In this document: in pieces, positions 12,117 to 23,648 of the stretch | Layout: each line of letters begins with the position of its first letter | How positions within the stretch are numbered: position 1 is the stretch's first letter | Assembly (NCBI RefSeq): GCF_007655135.1 | Contig: NC_045132.1 | Location: forward strand, 1,922,001-1,986,000 | Length of the DNA: 64,000 bases | Source: Punica granatum | Lineage: Eukaryota > Streptophyta > Magnoliopsida > Myrtales > Lythraceae | Direction of reading: 5' to 3' | Position numbers and translations under genes: made by a program | The notes under the pieces: generated by a model | Databases searched by the model: none | What the model saw: only the letters and a program-made list of their open reading frames with translations | Told to the model about the DNA's origin: nothing

Positions 12117-14272
12117 CCCCTAAATATTTTTTATTTTTAAAACTAATTAATTCCCAAAGTAAATTTCTTTTAAAATCATTCGTACATGTGAAATTCTTTT
12201 CAATTCAATCCTTATTTCTTTAAGTCTTTCAAAAATACCCTTAAAGATACTCTTATGTCTTATTTGTCAAGTATAACCGTTTTCAATTCGGTTAATCGAT
12301 TAACCTAATTTTTAAAAAAATATCAAAACCTAGATAAAAATTAACCGATTCGGCTACATTGTACACAATTCTTAAGAGTCAAACGTAAATTGAAGTCGAT
12401 TTTTGTACTTTTAAAGACACTCGTGCATTTTATTTACCTAAATTTTTTTTTTCGATTCGGTAAACCAATTAACCAAACATTTTAAAAAAAATTAAAATCT
12501 GGTTAAAAGTTAATTGGACGCAAATTTTAGGAATTCCTAATATGTTTGACTCATAAAGACGAGAAAGACATAAGCCTTAAAATTTTAAAAATAATTAAAA
12601 AATTAAAAATTAAAAACTAAAAATAAAATAACGAAACTTGAAAACAGCTTCAATTTATGTTTGACTCTCAAAATTTGCATCCAATTTAGCCAAACCCGAT
12701 CATATTTTTATCTAGATTTTAATGTTTTTAAAGAGTTAATCACACCAAAAATCATAAACTTACACTGTTTTTCCAAATTTAGCACAACTCTCAAATTTCC
12801 CAAATCTAGCAGCACGTTAGACCAGATATATCATCCATCTTCAATTCCGTCACGGTTCTTGACGTGTCAACTAACAGCTACCAACGTGACTTAAAGCTCT
12901 AATAGAACAATGACAAGTGACCTTCTTCACCCAGCTAATTTTTCAAAAAAACCCATATATATATACATTTAAATTTTGGCCCAAAATATTTGGGAAAAAT
13001 CGGAGGGGAGAGGGCAACGTTCAATAAAAAAGGGTCAAAAACCATCGGAGGACACCGAGAATCTACAGGAAAACCTCTGACTGATGAATGCTTCAACCAA
13101 AATAGCCGACAGACTCCCTCTCCATCTTCTCCTCCCCCTCGCTTGTCGTCTCCCTCTTCCTCATTCAGGTCCTCTCTCTCTCTCTCTCTATCCCTTCCTG
13201 CCTCTGTAGATATTTCAGCTTAGTCACTGCATGCTGAACTTATCCTCGCCATGTGCTAGGCATGCTCAGATTTGAAACCCTAGGAACTCCCCGGTAGAGA
13301 AGACGATCGAGACTGGGAGGGAGCTTCCTGGCAGAAATGGTGCGGAGCTTAGAGAAGAATTTGAGCGACACCTATATGCTTTCTACGGTTCGTCCGGCCA
13401 CAGAAAGTCAATTGGATTGAGTCATCATATCCATATTTCAATTTCAATTTTGTATATATCCTATGGTTGATTGGCACTAAGTTGACAGAAGTTTGATCGT
13501 TTTCCTCGTATAGTTCACAGTGTTGTTTTCTGATAAAAAAATAGGAGAAGAGATGAGGGGGGCCTCGACCAAGCTTTGGGCTCCACCGCCATCCCTCGAC
13601 CCCTAAAGTGAGGTGGCCCGAGTCCAGCCACCTCGCTTTAGGGGTCGAGGGCCGATGGGGAGCCCCCATTCGAGTCGAGGCCCCCCACCCCTCTTCCCTA
13701 TTTTTCATATGGGGGCTCCCCTGTCGGCCCTCGGCCCCTTCGGCGAGGTGGTCGGACTCAGGCCACCTTCCCTCAGGGGTCTAGGGCTGGCGAGGAGCCT
13801 TCAGCCGAATCGGGCCCCTATCTATCCCTCTTCTCCCGGTTTTTTCAAAATATTTTCGGCCAAAATTTCAAATATATATATATATATATGGGTCTTTTTG
13901 AAAAATCGGATAGATGAAGAAGGCCACTTGACGTTGTTCTATTGGAGCTTTAGGTCACGTTAGTAGCCGTTAGTTGTCACGTCAAGAACCATAACGGAAT
14001 TGAAAACGGATGATATATTTGGCCTAACGTTGATAATGTGCTACTAGATTTAGGAAATTTGAGAGTCGATGCTAATTTGGGAAAACAGTGTAAGTTTATG
14101 ATTTTTGGTGTGATTAACCTTTTTTAAAAAATTCTGATTAACCAAATGACAGAATTGAAAAACAATTATATTTGGTAAATGAGAATTTCACACATACAAG
14201 TCTACATGGCGAATCAATTTCAAACGAAATCTAGTTTGGGAATAAGTTCTAAAAATAAAATATTTAGGAAAA
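12117..14272. mobile_element. Fold-back (long inverted-repeat) DNA element with GC-rich cargo
   Basis: Long inverted-repeat arms enclose a GC-rich centre. The inner arms, about 12735-12998 and 13840-14118, are clearly complementary and run from GTTAATCACACC to GGTGTGATTAAC. More weakly conserved outer arms (about 12117-12310 and 14130-14272) extend the structure, the left one with extra AT-rich duplicated material. The centre contains CT-rich, UTR-like sequence, an AAACCCTA telo-box and a short open frame with an ATG at 13337. It also holds a GC-rich region with its own palindrome (about 13590-13650). This suggests a Mutator-like or fold-back element that captured host gene sequence. No transposase is present and no clean target-site duplication was found. 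Confidence 0.7.
13590..13650. repeat. GC-rich palindrome inside the fold-back element
   Basis: The arms CCCTCGACCCCTAAAG and CTTTAGGGGTCGAGGG face each other across about 25 bp that is itself partly palindromic (GAGGTGGC... GCCACCTC). Degenerate copies of the same GC-rich motif continue to about 13800. Confidence 0.8.
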
Positions 14273-14305
14273 AAATCCAACAGATTATGTGAAATATAAA
14301 GTTGC

Positions 14306-14525
14306 GTTTGGTTTCATAGTAGGATTTTGAAATCAGATTTTGATTTTGATTTTGAGTGGAATAAATGGGGCCCACCCTTTGACTTTGTATGAGTTATGTT
14401 GTTTTGTTGTGGAAAAAAAGTGATATAAATGAGGCCTACTCTTTGACTTTGTATGAGTTATTTTGTTTTGTATTGGGTAAAGTTAAGTTATAATTGTGAT
14501 TTTAAAATATTATCCTAAAACCAAA
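14306..14525. mobile_element. MITE of the GTTTGGTTTCA family, copy 1
   Basis: It begins with GTTTGGTTTCATAGTAGG and ends with the complementary CCTAAAACCAAA, enclosing AT-rich sequence with an internal duplicated block (CTTTGACTTTGTATGAGTTA occurs twice). Similar short elements lie at 23479-23648 and 56988-57352. Confidence 0.6.
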
Positions 14526-14814
14526 TAAGTCTTAAGACTCTAAAACGCATTTTTTGACAGTCATTTCTTTCTAACCCGCACTGTTGTCCTCTCAAAAAGG
14601 TGGCGAGCCACTTGGTCTACCACTCCTAACCTCCCATTCGTTATCGACCCCGAAGACTGGTGCACTGCTTCTTTCATAGATTGATCATTATTGCTAAATG
14701 CCTCAGAAAAGATTGAGAAGTCCTCTGTTTCTCCCCTTTGTAATATTGAGGGAGACGATTTCAACCCCAAATAGTTTCCTGGCTACAGTTTGCTATAGAT
14801 CATGGGGTGACGTA
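14526..14814. other. Short spacer
   Basis: A 69-codon open frame on the minus strand (14561-14770) has no similarity that I recognise. I do not call it a gene. Confidence 0.4.
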
Positions 14815-15460
14815 TCTTTCAAGACATGTAAGTTGTAACCAACGGAACCGGCATCATATCATCCATTTCGACTGCGAAGCTACGATGTCGGCGGCTCATC
14901 GAACCAAGCAGTAGCGATGAGATTTAATGACCATTCCATTATAAAAAGACATAATGTTTTTTTTTTTGGTCCCATGCTTTTGGCAAGAATTTTGCATTCA
15001 CCATTTGGGATTTGGTTTATACAAATATACCCCTCATCTACATATATTATACACACCAATTAACACGAATAATATAATCAGCAGTTGAAAATCACATATT
15101 TACGCAATCAAATGCAATGCCAATGGCTATCGAGTTGCGAAATATAAGAGTCCAAATACACTTTTTGGCGGTCGTTTCGTTTTAACCAGGCCTATAATTG
15201 CTTTTCGCGAAACCCGCCTGCTAGAATGAAGAGTTGAGAGTTTATCACAGAAATATTGACCGAAAATCAAGAGATTCTGAATTCAGTTCTTGTAACTGTG
15301 ATTTCTCGAATCACTGAGACATCGACATTTGACGTTGATAGCACATCATTCAAATGACAAATGGATGCTCACCAAATCTTACAACCCGTATGTAGTTCAA
15401 AACTTGTAAGTTGTAACGACCGGAACTGGCATCATATCATCCATTTCGACTGCTGAATTA
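14815..15460. repeat. Repeat-array unit 1 (plus start of unit 2)
   Basis: This is the first unit of an array of about 580-bp repeats downstream of the RSH gene. Landmarks: TTGTAAGTTGTAAC followed by GGCATCATATCATCCATTTC at about 14830-14870, TGGCAAGAATTTTGCATTCA at 14981, and a second TTGTAAGTTGTAAC/GGCATCATATCATCC block at about 15405-15445, which is cut off at about 15455 by LINE sequence. The same landmarks recur at 17346-18090. Confidence 0.75.
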
Positions 15461-17060
15461 AGTTAATTTCAAAGACAAGTGTAACATAATTATCGTCTCG
15501 CGGAATACACAGAGCATCCCATGAATCAAAAGCTGAGAGACCAACTAACATATCGTTTAGAATAGAAAGGATAGAGGGGTCAGTAGGTGTGCCCTGAGAA
15601 GATAGGCAGTCGAGGAGGTCCTTGCAATCTCCCAAAAGAAGCATGTCGCGGGGTCGAAGTGAATGAGCACAGTGAATGGCGTGAAGGGCTGCTTCTGCTT
15701 CCCCTCTGAGAGGGTCAATGGTGTTTGATGGGAAGGCCCAAGCAAATTTGAGGGATCCTCGATTGTCACGGCAAACCACAGATAAGTGAGCGGAGCTGTT
15801 AGTGATGGCCACGTCGAAAGTGAAGACCAGTCGGTGAGAACCAAGCTTCCTGTTGTTGAAGTTCATGATGGAGCGGTGGAGCCAAGCGTTCTCAAATTCG
15901 ATCGTTCTTTTCCTGACCGTATTTGCAGCTTGCAGCGGGTCCACAGTGTTGCCTGTGAATTTGGTGGAGTTTTGGAGCTGCCACAAGTAGTCCATGCATA
16001 CCACAGCTTGCAAGACGAACTTATGCTGATCATTCTAGGGAATATTCAAGGAATCATCAAAGCCAATGATGAGCTTAACCCAAGTGATCATGGATATATG
16101 CATGAGATTATCAAGACATATGGGCATATCCAAATAGGCCCAAACAATGGACGAGAAGGGGCAATGAAGAAAAAGGTGTTCGAGAGTTTCCATAGAGGAG
16201 TGGCAGAAATTGAAAGATGGATCAGCAATTTGGAATCTGTTGGATAATACGGGATATGAAGGAAGACAACTCCTCAACAGTTTCCATAAAAGGTGCTTGT
16301 GCCTGTCTTGAATTTGAAGTCTCCAAAGGGCCCGCAATTGAGATGGGTTAAGGTGGGGTTGAAGGGAATCGGTGGTGTTGATTAACCCCGTAGGCTGAGG
16401 AGGTGGAAAACTTTCCATTGTGTGCAGGGGACCAGATGAGGGAGTCAGCTGGCATTCTAGAATTTGGATTGATGGAGGGGATGAGATTGGCGGTGTTGGA
16501 AGTAAGGTGTTTTTGAGCAACGGCTGATTCCACACTCTAGTGCCGGGGTGAAAGAGATCGCAGACCCATTGAGGAGAGGCTGCAGTGATTTGCTCATCAG
16601 ACTTGGGAATGAAGGAAGGAATGTTAGGAACAGAAAGGGTCTTCCCAAATATTGATAGACAAGCCGTTCGCAACCCTGTAACACGCACTTTTACTAATGA
16701 AGTTTCTCGTTTGACAAAGACCTTTCCAAAAGAACGAGGAGTCGCTGCTAGGGGAATGCTTAAGGAATTGTCTGTGTTGGAAGTATTTGGCTTTGGGGAG
16801 AGCTATATGAGGGCAGCCTCTCCCTATTTTGATTCCATGAATGTGGCCTAGGCTTTATTCTCTAGAGAGGAGTCGAGAAAGAGCTTCTGTGGCAATAAGG
16901 AAGAGGAAAGGGGAGAGCGGATCTCCTTGTCTAATGCCACAAGAAGGTTTGAAAAAATCACGAGGCTTCCCATTGATGAGAACAGAGTATGAGACAATTG
17001 AAATGCATTGTGAGACCCATTGAATCCAAGTATCGGTAAAGCCAACTTACATATGTATAT
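15432..17060 (-). mobile_element. Truncated, decayed L1-type LINE (RT end, zf-RVT, RNase H)
   Basis: Minus-strand remains of the 3' half of a plant LINE ORF2, in several frames. Read from high to low coordinates: a reverse-transcriptase segment at about 16900-17030 with LINGKPRDFFKPSCGIRQGD; a zf-RVT segment at 16035-16688 (LWRLQIQDRHKHLLWKLL, ETLEHLFLHCPFSSIVW); and an RNase H-like segment at 15432-16013 with acidic motifs FDVA, GEAEAAL and LGDCKDL. The 5' half of the element and most of the polymerase domain are missing, and the frames are interrupted, so this copy cannot be autonomous. It separates two parts of a repeat array. Confidence 0.85.
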
Positions 17061-17164
17061 ATGCATGTATGCTACATGTGGGAGACAAAGGTAGAGACGT
17101 CGACCAAAGGGAAGCTTGCCAAAGAGAGTCACATCGAGTGAATGTTCATAGAGAAGGAGAGCTT

Positions 17165-17340
17165 TTTTTTTCGGTGTATACCCCGGTATCAAGAAGCCCA
17201 ATGGAATCTGACTAATTCAGTCGGGAGATCGAGCATTAAAGGTTATTCTTCCTCCCAACAAGTGCGCTTCCCGGGATTCGAACTTGTGTTCTCCTCCTTA
17301 CGGGGGTGAGCTGCTTACCACTCAGCCAACACTTCTGTTA
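17165..17340 (-). mobile_element. tRNA-derived SINE, copy 3 (different head)
   Basis: Read on the minus strand it starts with a tRNA-like head: box A GGCTGAGTGGTAAGCAGCTC (17308-17327 on the + strand) and box B AGTTCGAATCCC (about 17273-17284). It ends with GTCAGATTCCATTGGGCTTC and a short A-rich tail near 17165. That 3' body matches the SINE at 45165-45343 (GAGAATCCATTGGGTTTCC), although the heads differ. A shared 3' domain with differing heads is known among angiosperm SINE families. It lies against the LINE remnant and within the repeat array. Confidence 0.7.
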
Positions 17341-17345
17341 ATATT

Positions 17346-18090
17346 ATTTGGGCTTTGTTCTATATAAATATATACTCCTCATCTATATATACTATACGCA
17401 CCGAACATGAATAATATAATCAACTGGTGAATATGACATATTTACAAAATCAAATTCAATGTCGGTCGCTATTGAGTTGTGAAATATATGAGCCCAGCAT
17501 GCACTTTTTGGCGGTAGTTTTTTTTTTTTTTTTCTGTCCCGGCACACAACAAGCTTCGTGCCAGACCAACTTTTCGCGAAGCCCACCTAATGGAACGAAG
17601 TTTGGGAGTCTATTACAGAAATATTGATAAAGAATCAAGAGGTTATGAGTTCATTCTCATAATCGTGATTTCTCGAATCACTAAATCAATAGCGTATGAT
17701 TCAAATGGCAAATGAATCCTCACTAAATCCCACGGCCCCAGAAGCTATATAGTTCAAAACTCGTAAGTTGTATCTATTCAGCACTGGCATCATATTATCC
17801 ATTCAGCACTGGCATCATATCATCCATTTCAACTTGTGAAGCTATGATGTCGGCAGTTCATCGAACCCCGTAGTAGCGATGAGATTTAATGTCCATTCCA
17901 GTATGAAGAGACATATAACGAATTTTTTTGGTCTCTTGCTTTTGGCAAGAATTTTGCATTCACAATTTGGGCTTTGTTCTATACAGATATATAACCATCA
18001 TCTACATATACACGCACCAAGGAACACGAATAATACAAACAACAGGCGAAACTGACATATTTACGAAACCAAATGCATCACTATCGAGAT
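17346..18090. repeat. Repeat-array units 2-3 (3' flank of RSH)
   Basis: This is a continuation of the array at 14815-15460. ATTTGGGCTTTGTTCTAT at 17346 and again at about 17964, GTTCAAAACTCGTAAGTTGTA at about 17754, and GATGTCGGCAGTTCATCGAAC at about 17846 correspond to the unit-1 landmarks. The last unit fades out about 80 bp before the RSH stop codon, so it may contribute to the RSH 3' UTR. A short internal duplication (CATTCAGCACTGGCATCATAT) lies at about 17780-17825. Confidence 0.72.
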
Positions 18091-18167
18091 ACTCTGTAGA
18101 CCTATCCTTGTAAAAGTAACTTCAGTCAAGTATCCATTTTCCTGAGGATTCTACTCGGTGTCAACTG

Positions 18168-21100
18168 TCAGCTCCTCCGACTTAAAGCGGCAGTGGTTGC
18201 TGCTGCCACACCTCCATCGTACATGCGCTGAATCTCTTCTCTGTACTCGGTGAGTGCCCGGTCAGGCAGAGTCGGAGTCAGCTCCACCACGTCCCCCATC
18301 CTCAGCCTGCATGTAGGGTCTACTACAGGCTGGCGGTTCAGCCTTGGTCTCAGCTCTTCCTTTACTGGGAAGCCCCCGCACTGGGTCCACCTCTTGCTGC
18401 CGGTTCCAATTTGGCCCGTACTCTCAAGAAGGTCCATCACCAAGGAATTAGCAGGCAGCTCCCGAACTGACATCTGCAGAATATCCGAACATTAGGCATT
18501 CAGTACCGATCCCAAGAATAAGAACTCTACAAACTACCAGTATGCCAGTACCAGATCCGGAAGCCTTGGTGAGGTTGAGGTTTTTTTTTGTGTGAAGTGT
18601 CAAACGAAGATATAGGCATAAATACACATACACAATGTAAAAGATAACACAAACAAAAAAAGACAAGAACCAACCTTATCGTTCTCGATTACGATTACAA
18701 ATACAGGACCCTCAGTGTTGCTGTGGGGCTTACAGTAGTACGGACAATCACGGGAATGGGATGGAAACGTGCAAGGCGACTTCCCCATGATGGAGTCTGT
18801 GTATCTGATGGATGGCCGGTCTAAGTCCATTGTCTCGCACTGCCATGTGACGACCCAGCGGGCCCACTCAACCATCTGAAGAATGAAGGAGGAATGCTCA
18901 CAATCACCTTCTTTATATCTCCAGTGAGCTGCAAACCCAAACTCAGCCTGCAAGTGCATCTCTCGGGTTCGGATCTGGACCTCGAACGGGACCATCCCTT
19001 CTCCTATCACTACCGTGTGAAGAGACTGATACCTGAAATGTAAATCAGAAACTATGAGACAAAGCAAACACTCTGAAATCCTCAAGTTCGAGAAAATATA
19101 TCCGGGAAACGTACCCATTGAACTTAGGGTGAATAATATAGTCCTTGAACTTCCCGGGCACTTCACGCCACAACTTGTGAACTATCTCCAATGCCCTGTA
19201 GCAGTCTTCCTTGCTCTCCACGATCAAACGCAGACCGTGTATATCATGGATTTCATCCACAGACAGGCTCTTCCTGCAATGAAAAGTCAGTAAACATTAA
19301 AGAGAAAAAACGAATTGTCGAGTATTTAGAGCATCATTGCCTTGACTTTTACAAAATTACCGACTATCAGTTTTGTGAAAATTCATGTAGTGCTATTTGA
19401 TGTCCCACAACATAGAATGTTCGAGCTGGTTAGTCCAGAGACATCTAGGATAATGTTAATGTGAAAAGTTCTCCCAGACACACAAAGACAATAGAAGGGA
19501 GAGAGATCATACTTCAACATCTTGCGGTGAACACTGTACAGGCTCTTGTGCCGCCCCGACAGCCGAATGTTGGAGACTGACTTCTCTTTGAGGGCGTTCT
19601 TGAGCTTCTCTACTGCTGAGGTAATAAAATCCTCGTCGAATGACTCCAGAAGGCGGGAAGAGAGCTCCCCATGCCGAATAGGGTCAAGGTGCCTGAAGCA
19701 CAGATTTTCAAGCCGCTCCTTCCAGCTTGAGATCCCCAGTCGATTTGCCAGCGGTGCAAAGATCTCCAGCGTCTCCTTTGCAAACCTCTTACGCTTCTCA
19801 GAGCACAAGGCCTCTAATGTCATCATGTTGTGGAGCCGATCGGCCAATTTGATGAGGACCGCCCGGGCATCGGCCATAGCCAAAAACATCGTGTGCAGTC
19901 GGTCTGCCTCATTGGCCCTGCTCGCAGTGTTGCTCTCCCGTGCGAGCTTGCTCAAGTGGCTCAACTTCGAAACCTAACAAAACATACATCAACTATGAGT
20001 CATATGTTGAGAAACAAGACAACTTGCCAGGTTTTACAGATCTTATTAAATATATATTTGCATAGCATCCACAGCGACCACTGTCAGAGTACATAAATAT
20101 TTTTAAGGATGCTCTGAAAAATCCGTAGCTGAGATCTAAAATTCCAGCAGTTAACTGGACATTTATTAGTTTCTTGTTCAAAATGCAAATAGCTGTAGCT
20201 ACGAGAGTGATGAATCATTCTTGATGCCATAATCTCATCAGCGTGCAGTCAAAATATTAAACAATGGAACATCAGAAGACATACAGCATGCGCTAAAATC
20301 ATTTCCAAGCATCCAAAGTTGGATTTACTTTGAAAAGAGAATGCACTTTGTCTGATAATATAGAACAAACTACAAAGACTCACTTACCCCTTGGACCAAG
20401 TCGGCTACGTTAGCTCCGAAAATTCTTAATATATAGTCATAACTCATAAAAGAATCGTCAATAGTGTCATGTAAGAGCCCTGCTGCAACTACTACTGAAT
20501 TGGCACCGATCAGAGCAAGCAAGACCGCCGTCTCTACACAATGCTTCAGATACGGATCCCCACTTGCACGAATCTAGAAATCAAAACCGAAACATCAACT
20601 AAAACATAAAGGGAACAATTATCAAAAGCTAAATATTAGTTGAACCACAAATAAAGGCTGTTTGCCCCAGAGAAGACTGTTTTCCTTTTTCTGCACTTTC
20701 CAGTGCTTAATATGACATATGAAATCGACTTGTGAAGTAAAACATAATCTTTCTGGTGTAAAAACTTTCGAAGCAAAAACCATTACCAGAAACAAGCAAG
20801 TACTCAGATCAGATACATGTTTTGGATATCTCAGAAACTCGAATTGCAGCTAATACCTGCCCTCGGTGAGCCTTCTCGGCCTCGTGGAAGGCTTTCAAGA
20901 CCAAATCCTCATAAAAAATCTTGTGCCTTCTCTGAGCACTTAACAACAATTCCTTTGCATAGGGCTCGAGATCTCCCTCTTGTGCCCCTTCCTCCAAGTT
21001 AAAAGTCAGCTCCACAGCATCCACGGCCCCGGGCCCGCGAAAGTCAGACCTCGGAGAATCATAATCAATACATGAACCTAAAGCACTCCTAACAAACCCA

Positions 21101-21471
21101 CTGAACATAGCACTACTCCTATAACTACTACTGCTACTGCACGACCCAGGACCCGGTAACACCGAGACTGGGGTCGAATACTCTTTCTTCAAGGACCCAA
21201 TGAACCTGCCCGAATAGGACCCACTAAGTTCCTTGAGCTCTTCGCTCCTCTCATCCCCCGAGAAGCTGGGGGAGGAAGATTGGATCGATCTCTGCGTTGG
21301 GGAAGAGAAGAGACGAGAAAGGCCGCCGAGAATCTGCCTCTGAGAAGAGGAGGAAGAGGAAGAAGAAGGAGATGGAGAAGATCTCGGGCTGAACTCGAAA
21401 TCGTGAGCCAAGTGAGAGCTGAACTGGTGGGGCGGGGAGGTCGCGTATAGAGCTATAGTGGGGACGGCCAT
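18168..21471 (-). CDS. RSH3: Chloroplast RelA/SpoT homologue, RSH2/RSH3-type
   Basis: Six exons on the minus strand: 20857-21471, 20388-20573, 19513-19973, 19115-19273, 18675-19032 and 18168-18473. They join in frame to 694 aa, close to Arabidopsis RSH2/RSH3 (about 710 aa). The product makes and degrades (p)ppGpp, the plastid alarmone that lowers plastid gene expression. Residues 1 to about 60 are Ser-rich and acid-poor, as in a chloroplast transit peptide. The HD hydrolase domain has HDTIDD at 240-245 and the HNMMTLEAL region. The synthetase domain has [14 protein letters not shown] at 475-479 and EVQIRT at 491-496. Both active-site regions look intact, so a bifunctional enzyme is likely. 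No EF hands (which would mark CRSH) are seen. The closing [15 protein letters not shown] region is typical of RSH2/3. Whether it is RSH2 or RSH3 cannot be decided here. Two TE fragments and a repeat array lie 3'. Confidence 0.94.
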
Positions 21472-23199
21472 TAGAGTACCAGCACTAGGTTTTCAAGCTT
21501 CAAGATCAAGTTTTCAATTGATCAATTGTCGGATCATGCAAGAAACAGCTGCCCAGATTAGATCATGAATCAAAAAACAAGACCCATGATTTGAACTCGA
21601 CAACCCAGTTCACTTGTCGAGCAAACAGAGCTAGGTGAGCTATGAAAAATTGTTGATTTCCCCAGAAAATGCTAAAACTATATAGAAAAGAAACAAAAAT
21701 AGTAACTTGAATCAAGAGAATGAAGACCCAACAGGGGTTTCCAGATCAACAACTCTGTCAGAACATTCAGTGACAGCCACCTCAATTAGATCAACTCAAC
21801 GACCCAACAAATTCTTGTTTTTTCCCGCTAAAACAGAGACTGTAGTTTGATTCCTCAGAGACCCAGATGAATGCGATCCCAGCCCCCAGACAATTTTCCC
21901 GGGAAATTGGAATAGGGAAAAGACCAAGAATTTCTCGAAAGTCGATGACCAGAACCAGATCAAGATTCAAGACGGTAAACACCCGACAGGGGCAGCAGCT
22001 CAGAGGATCAGAGGAAGCTGAAACCTATGAACCTGTGAGGACATTGGGGATTGATCGAGCTGCTGACCCCTACTGATTCGAAGCCCTCGGCGGTGAATTG
22101 CAGAGAAGAAAGTGACGAGGGCTCGAAGGAGTTGCAGAGATCAGAGACAGGGGGAGACAGAATTATGAATGATCAATGAATTTCTTTTTGGGAATCTTCC
22201 ATGTCCCGTGATTCTTTATTGGCATGGGCATGGCATTGCTTTGAAGGGAAGGGAGAATCAGTATGAAATTACGTGGGTGTCCTCTGTAGTTTTGGTCTTC
22301 CGCCCAAAGACCCCGCCATTTTCCCTTTTCACTTTTTCCTCTTAAAAAATTATGATTATAATTTTATGAATTTTGTTAAATCGTACATCCGACTTACCCG
22401 GGGAAAAAAAAATCGTAGTTCCCAAAAACCAGCAAATATTCAAAGATTTAGAATCAAAGTAATTTACGAAAGTACGAGTTAGATTTCCACTAATGAAATT
22501 TTTCATGATCATTTATTTTTCTCTCTATTTCTCTATTAAGCTCGTAGGTCCACTTGTGATCGGAAAATGAAGAAGCTAATGTGATTTTAATTCACATAAT
22601 TAAGTCTCCTAACAAACACTAATAAAAGAGAAATGTGTACCTTTCTTATGTATTTAATAAAATGATTTTTGTCGAAATACTTGCAACATTACCTTGCCCG
22701 CAAGTTTATGATCACTTCGATGATTTCTACAAAGCAAAGGTCACCACACTCCGAGGATGTCATTGGGAGGAAATAGAATGTTCGTTCAGAATCAGCTGAT
22801 CTTAGAGTTAGTTGGATAAGCAGGGAGTTTACGTTCCGATTACTAACATGACGACTCAGTTTTACGAGAAGAAAACAGATTAGGAAAGAATACTTGCTAT
22901 TGGTGTAAATCAAACTTTGATCAGGAAGATAATTAAAATTATTGAGAGGGGCATTGCGGGGACTTTGATGATTTCTCTATGCGTTCAGGGAAAGGCAGAT
23001 TAAAAAAAAAATTGAAAAGGTTTCATTGTTTCTTCGATGACTCGATGGGCCTCCACTAATTAATTAAGTATTTACACTCACAATGATTATCCAGATGTGG
23101 ATAATTGGACACTAAACTAATCCTCCCAATCGGGTAAATTAAACAAATCGTGCCGGATTTTATTTTGTTTTATTTATTTATTTAGGGGTACGGAGGGGT

Positions 23200-23239
<40 letters not shown>

Positions 23240-23478
23240 GATGTTGGTTGTTTTCCCGCGGAATGAACAAATAAACTTTTTTTTTTTCAGTAGGCGAATA
23301 AATAAATTTATTTTGTCAAAAGAGTATGATGGGCTGGTAAAGGGATTGAGTAATAGCAAAATAAGTAGACATGTGAATTTTCTCCCTATAAAAATTCAAT
23401 ATGAAATATCTTGATTTCGGCAATAACGTAGCGTTAGCTCATGAAAAAAATGATTTAACATGAAAAAAGAGATAGCAT
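21472..23478. other. RSH upstream region and spacer
   Basis: The first several hundred bases (to about 22200) probably hold the 5' UTR and promoter of the minus-strand RSH gene, but I cannot fix a start site. Beyond that the DNA is AT-rich, with a (TA)n microsatellite at about 23202-23231 and no recognisable gene. Confidence 0.5.
23202..23231. repeat. (TA)n microsatellite
   Basis: About 15 TA units in AT-rich spacer. Confidence 0.9.
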
Positions 23479-23648
23479 GTTTGGTTTCATGATCAGATTT
23501 TAGAATCATAATTTTGATTTTAACTCTACCCACTACACAATAAAAAATACACGTTTTCCAAGTGAAATTTATAATACCATCTCATTTGTCTTTTTTCACA
23601 ATCAAAATTAAAATCAAAATCAAAGTTACTTTAACTCTGAAACCAAAC
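23479..23648. mobile_element. MITE of the GTTTGGTTTCA family, copy 2
   Basis: A 170-bp element with terminal inverted repeats GTTTGGTTTCA and TGAAACCAAAC (one or two mismatches). Its interior, CACTACACAATAAAAA...ACGTTTYC...CATCTCATTTGTC, also occurs in the copy at 56988-57352. No coding sequence. Confidence 0.75.

Noticed and set aside
14561..14770. 69-codon minus-strand open frame
   Set aside because: No recognisable similarity; it sits between a MITE and a repeat array.
17257..17340. tRNA gene
   Set aside because: A and B boxes are present but the acceptor stem and anticodon arm do not form, and the body continues as a SINE.
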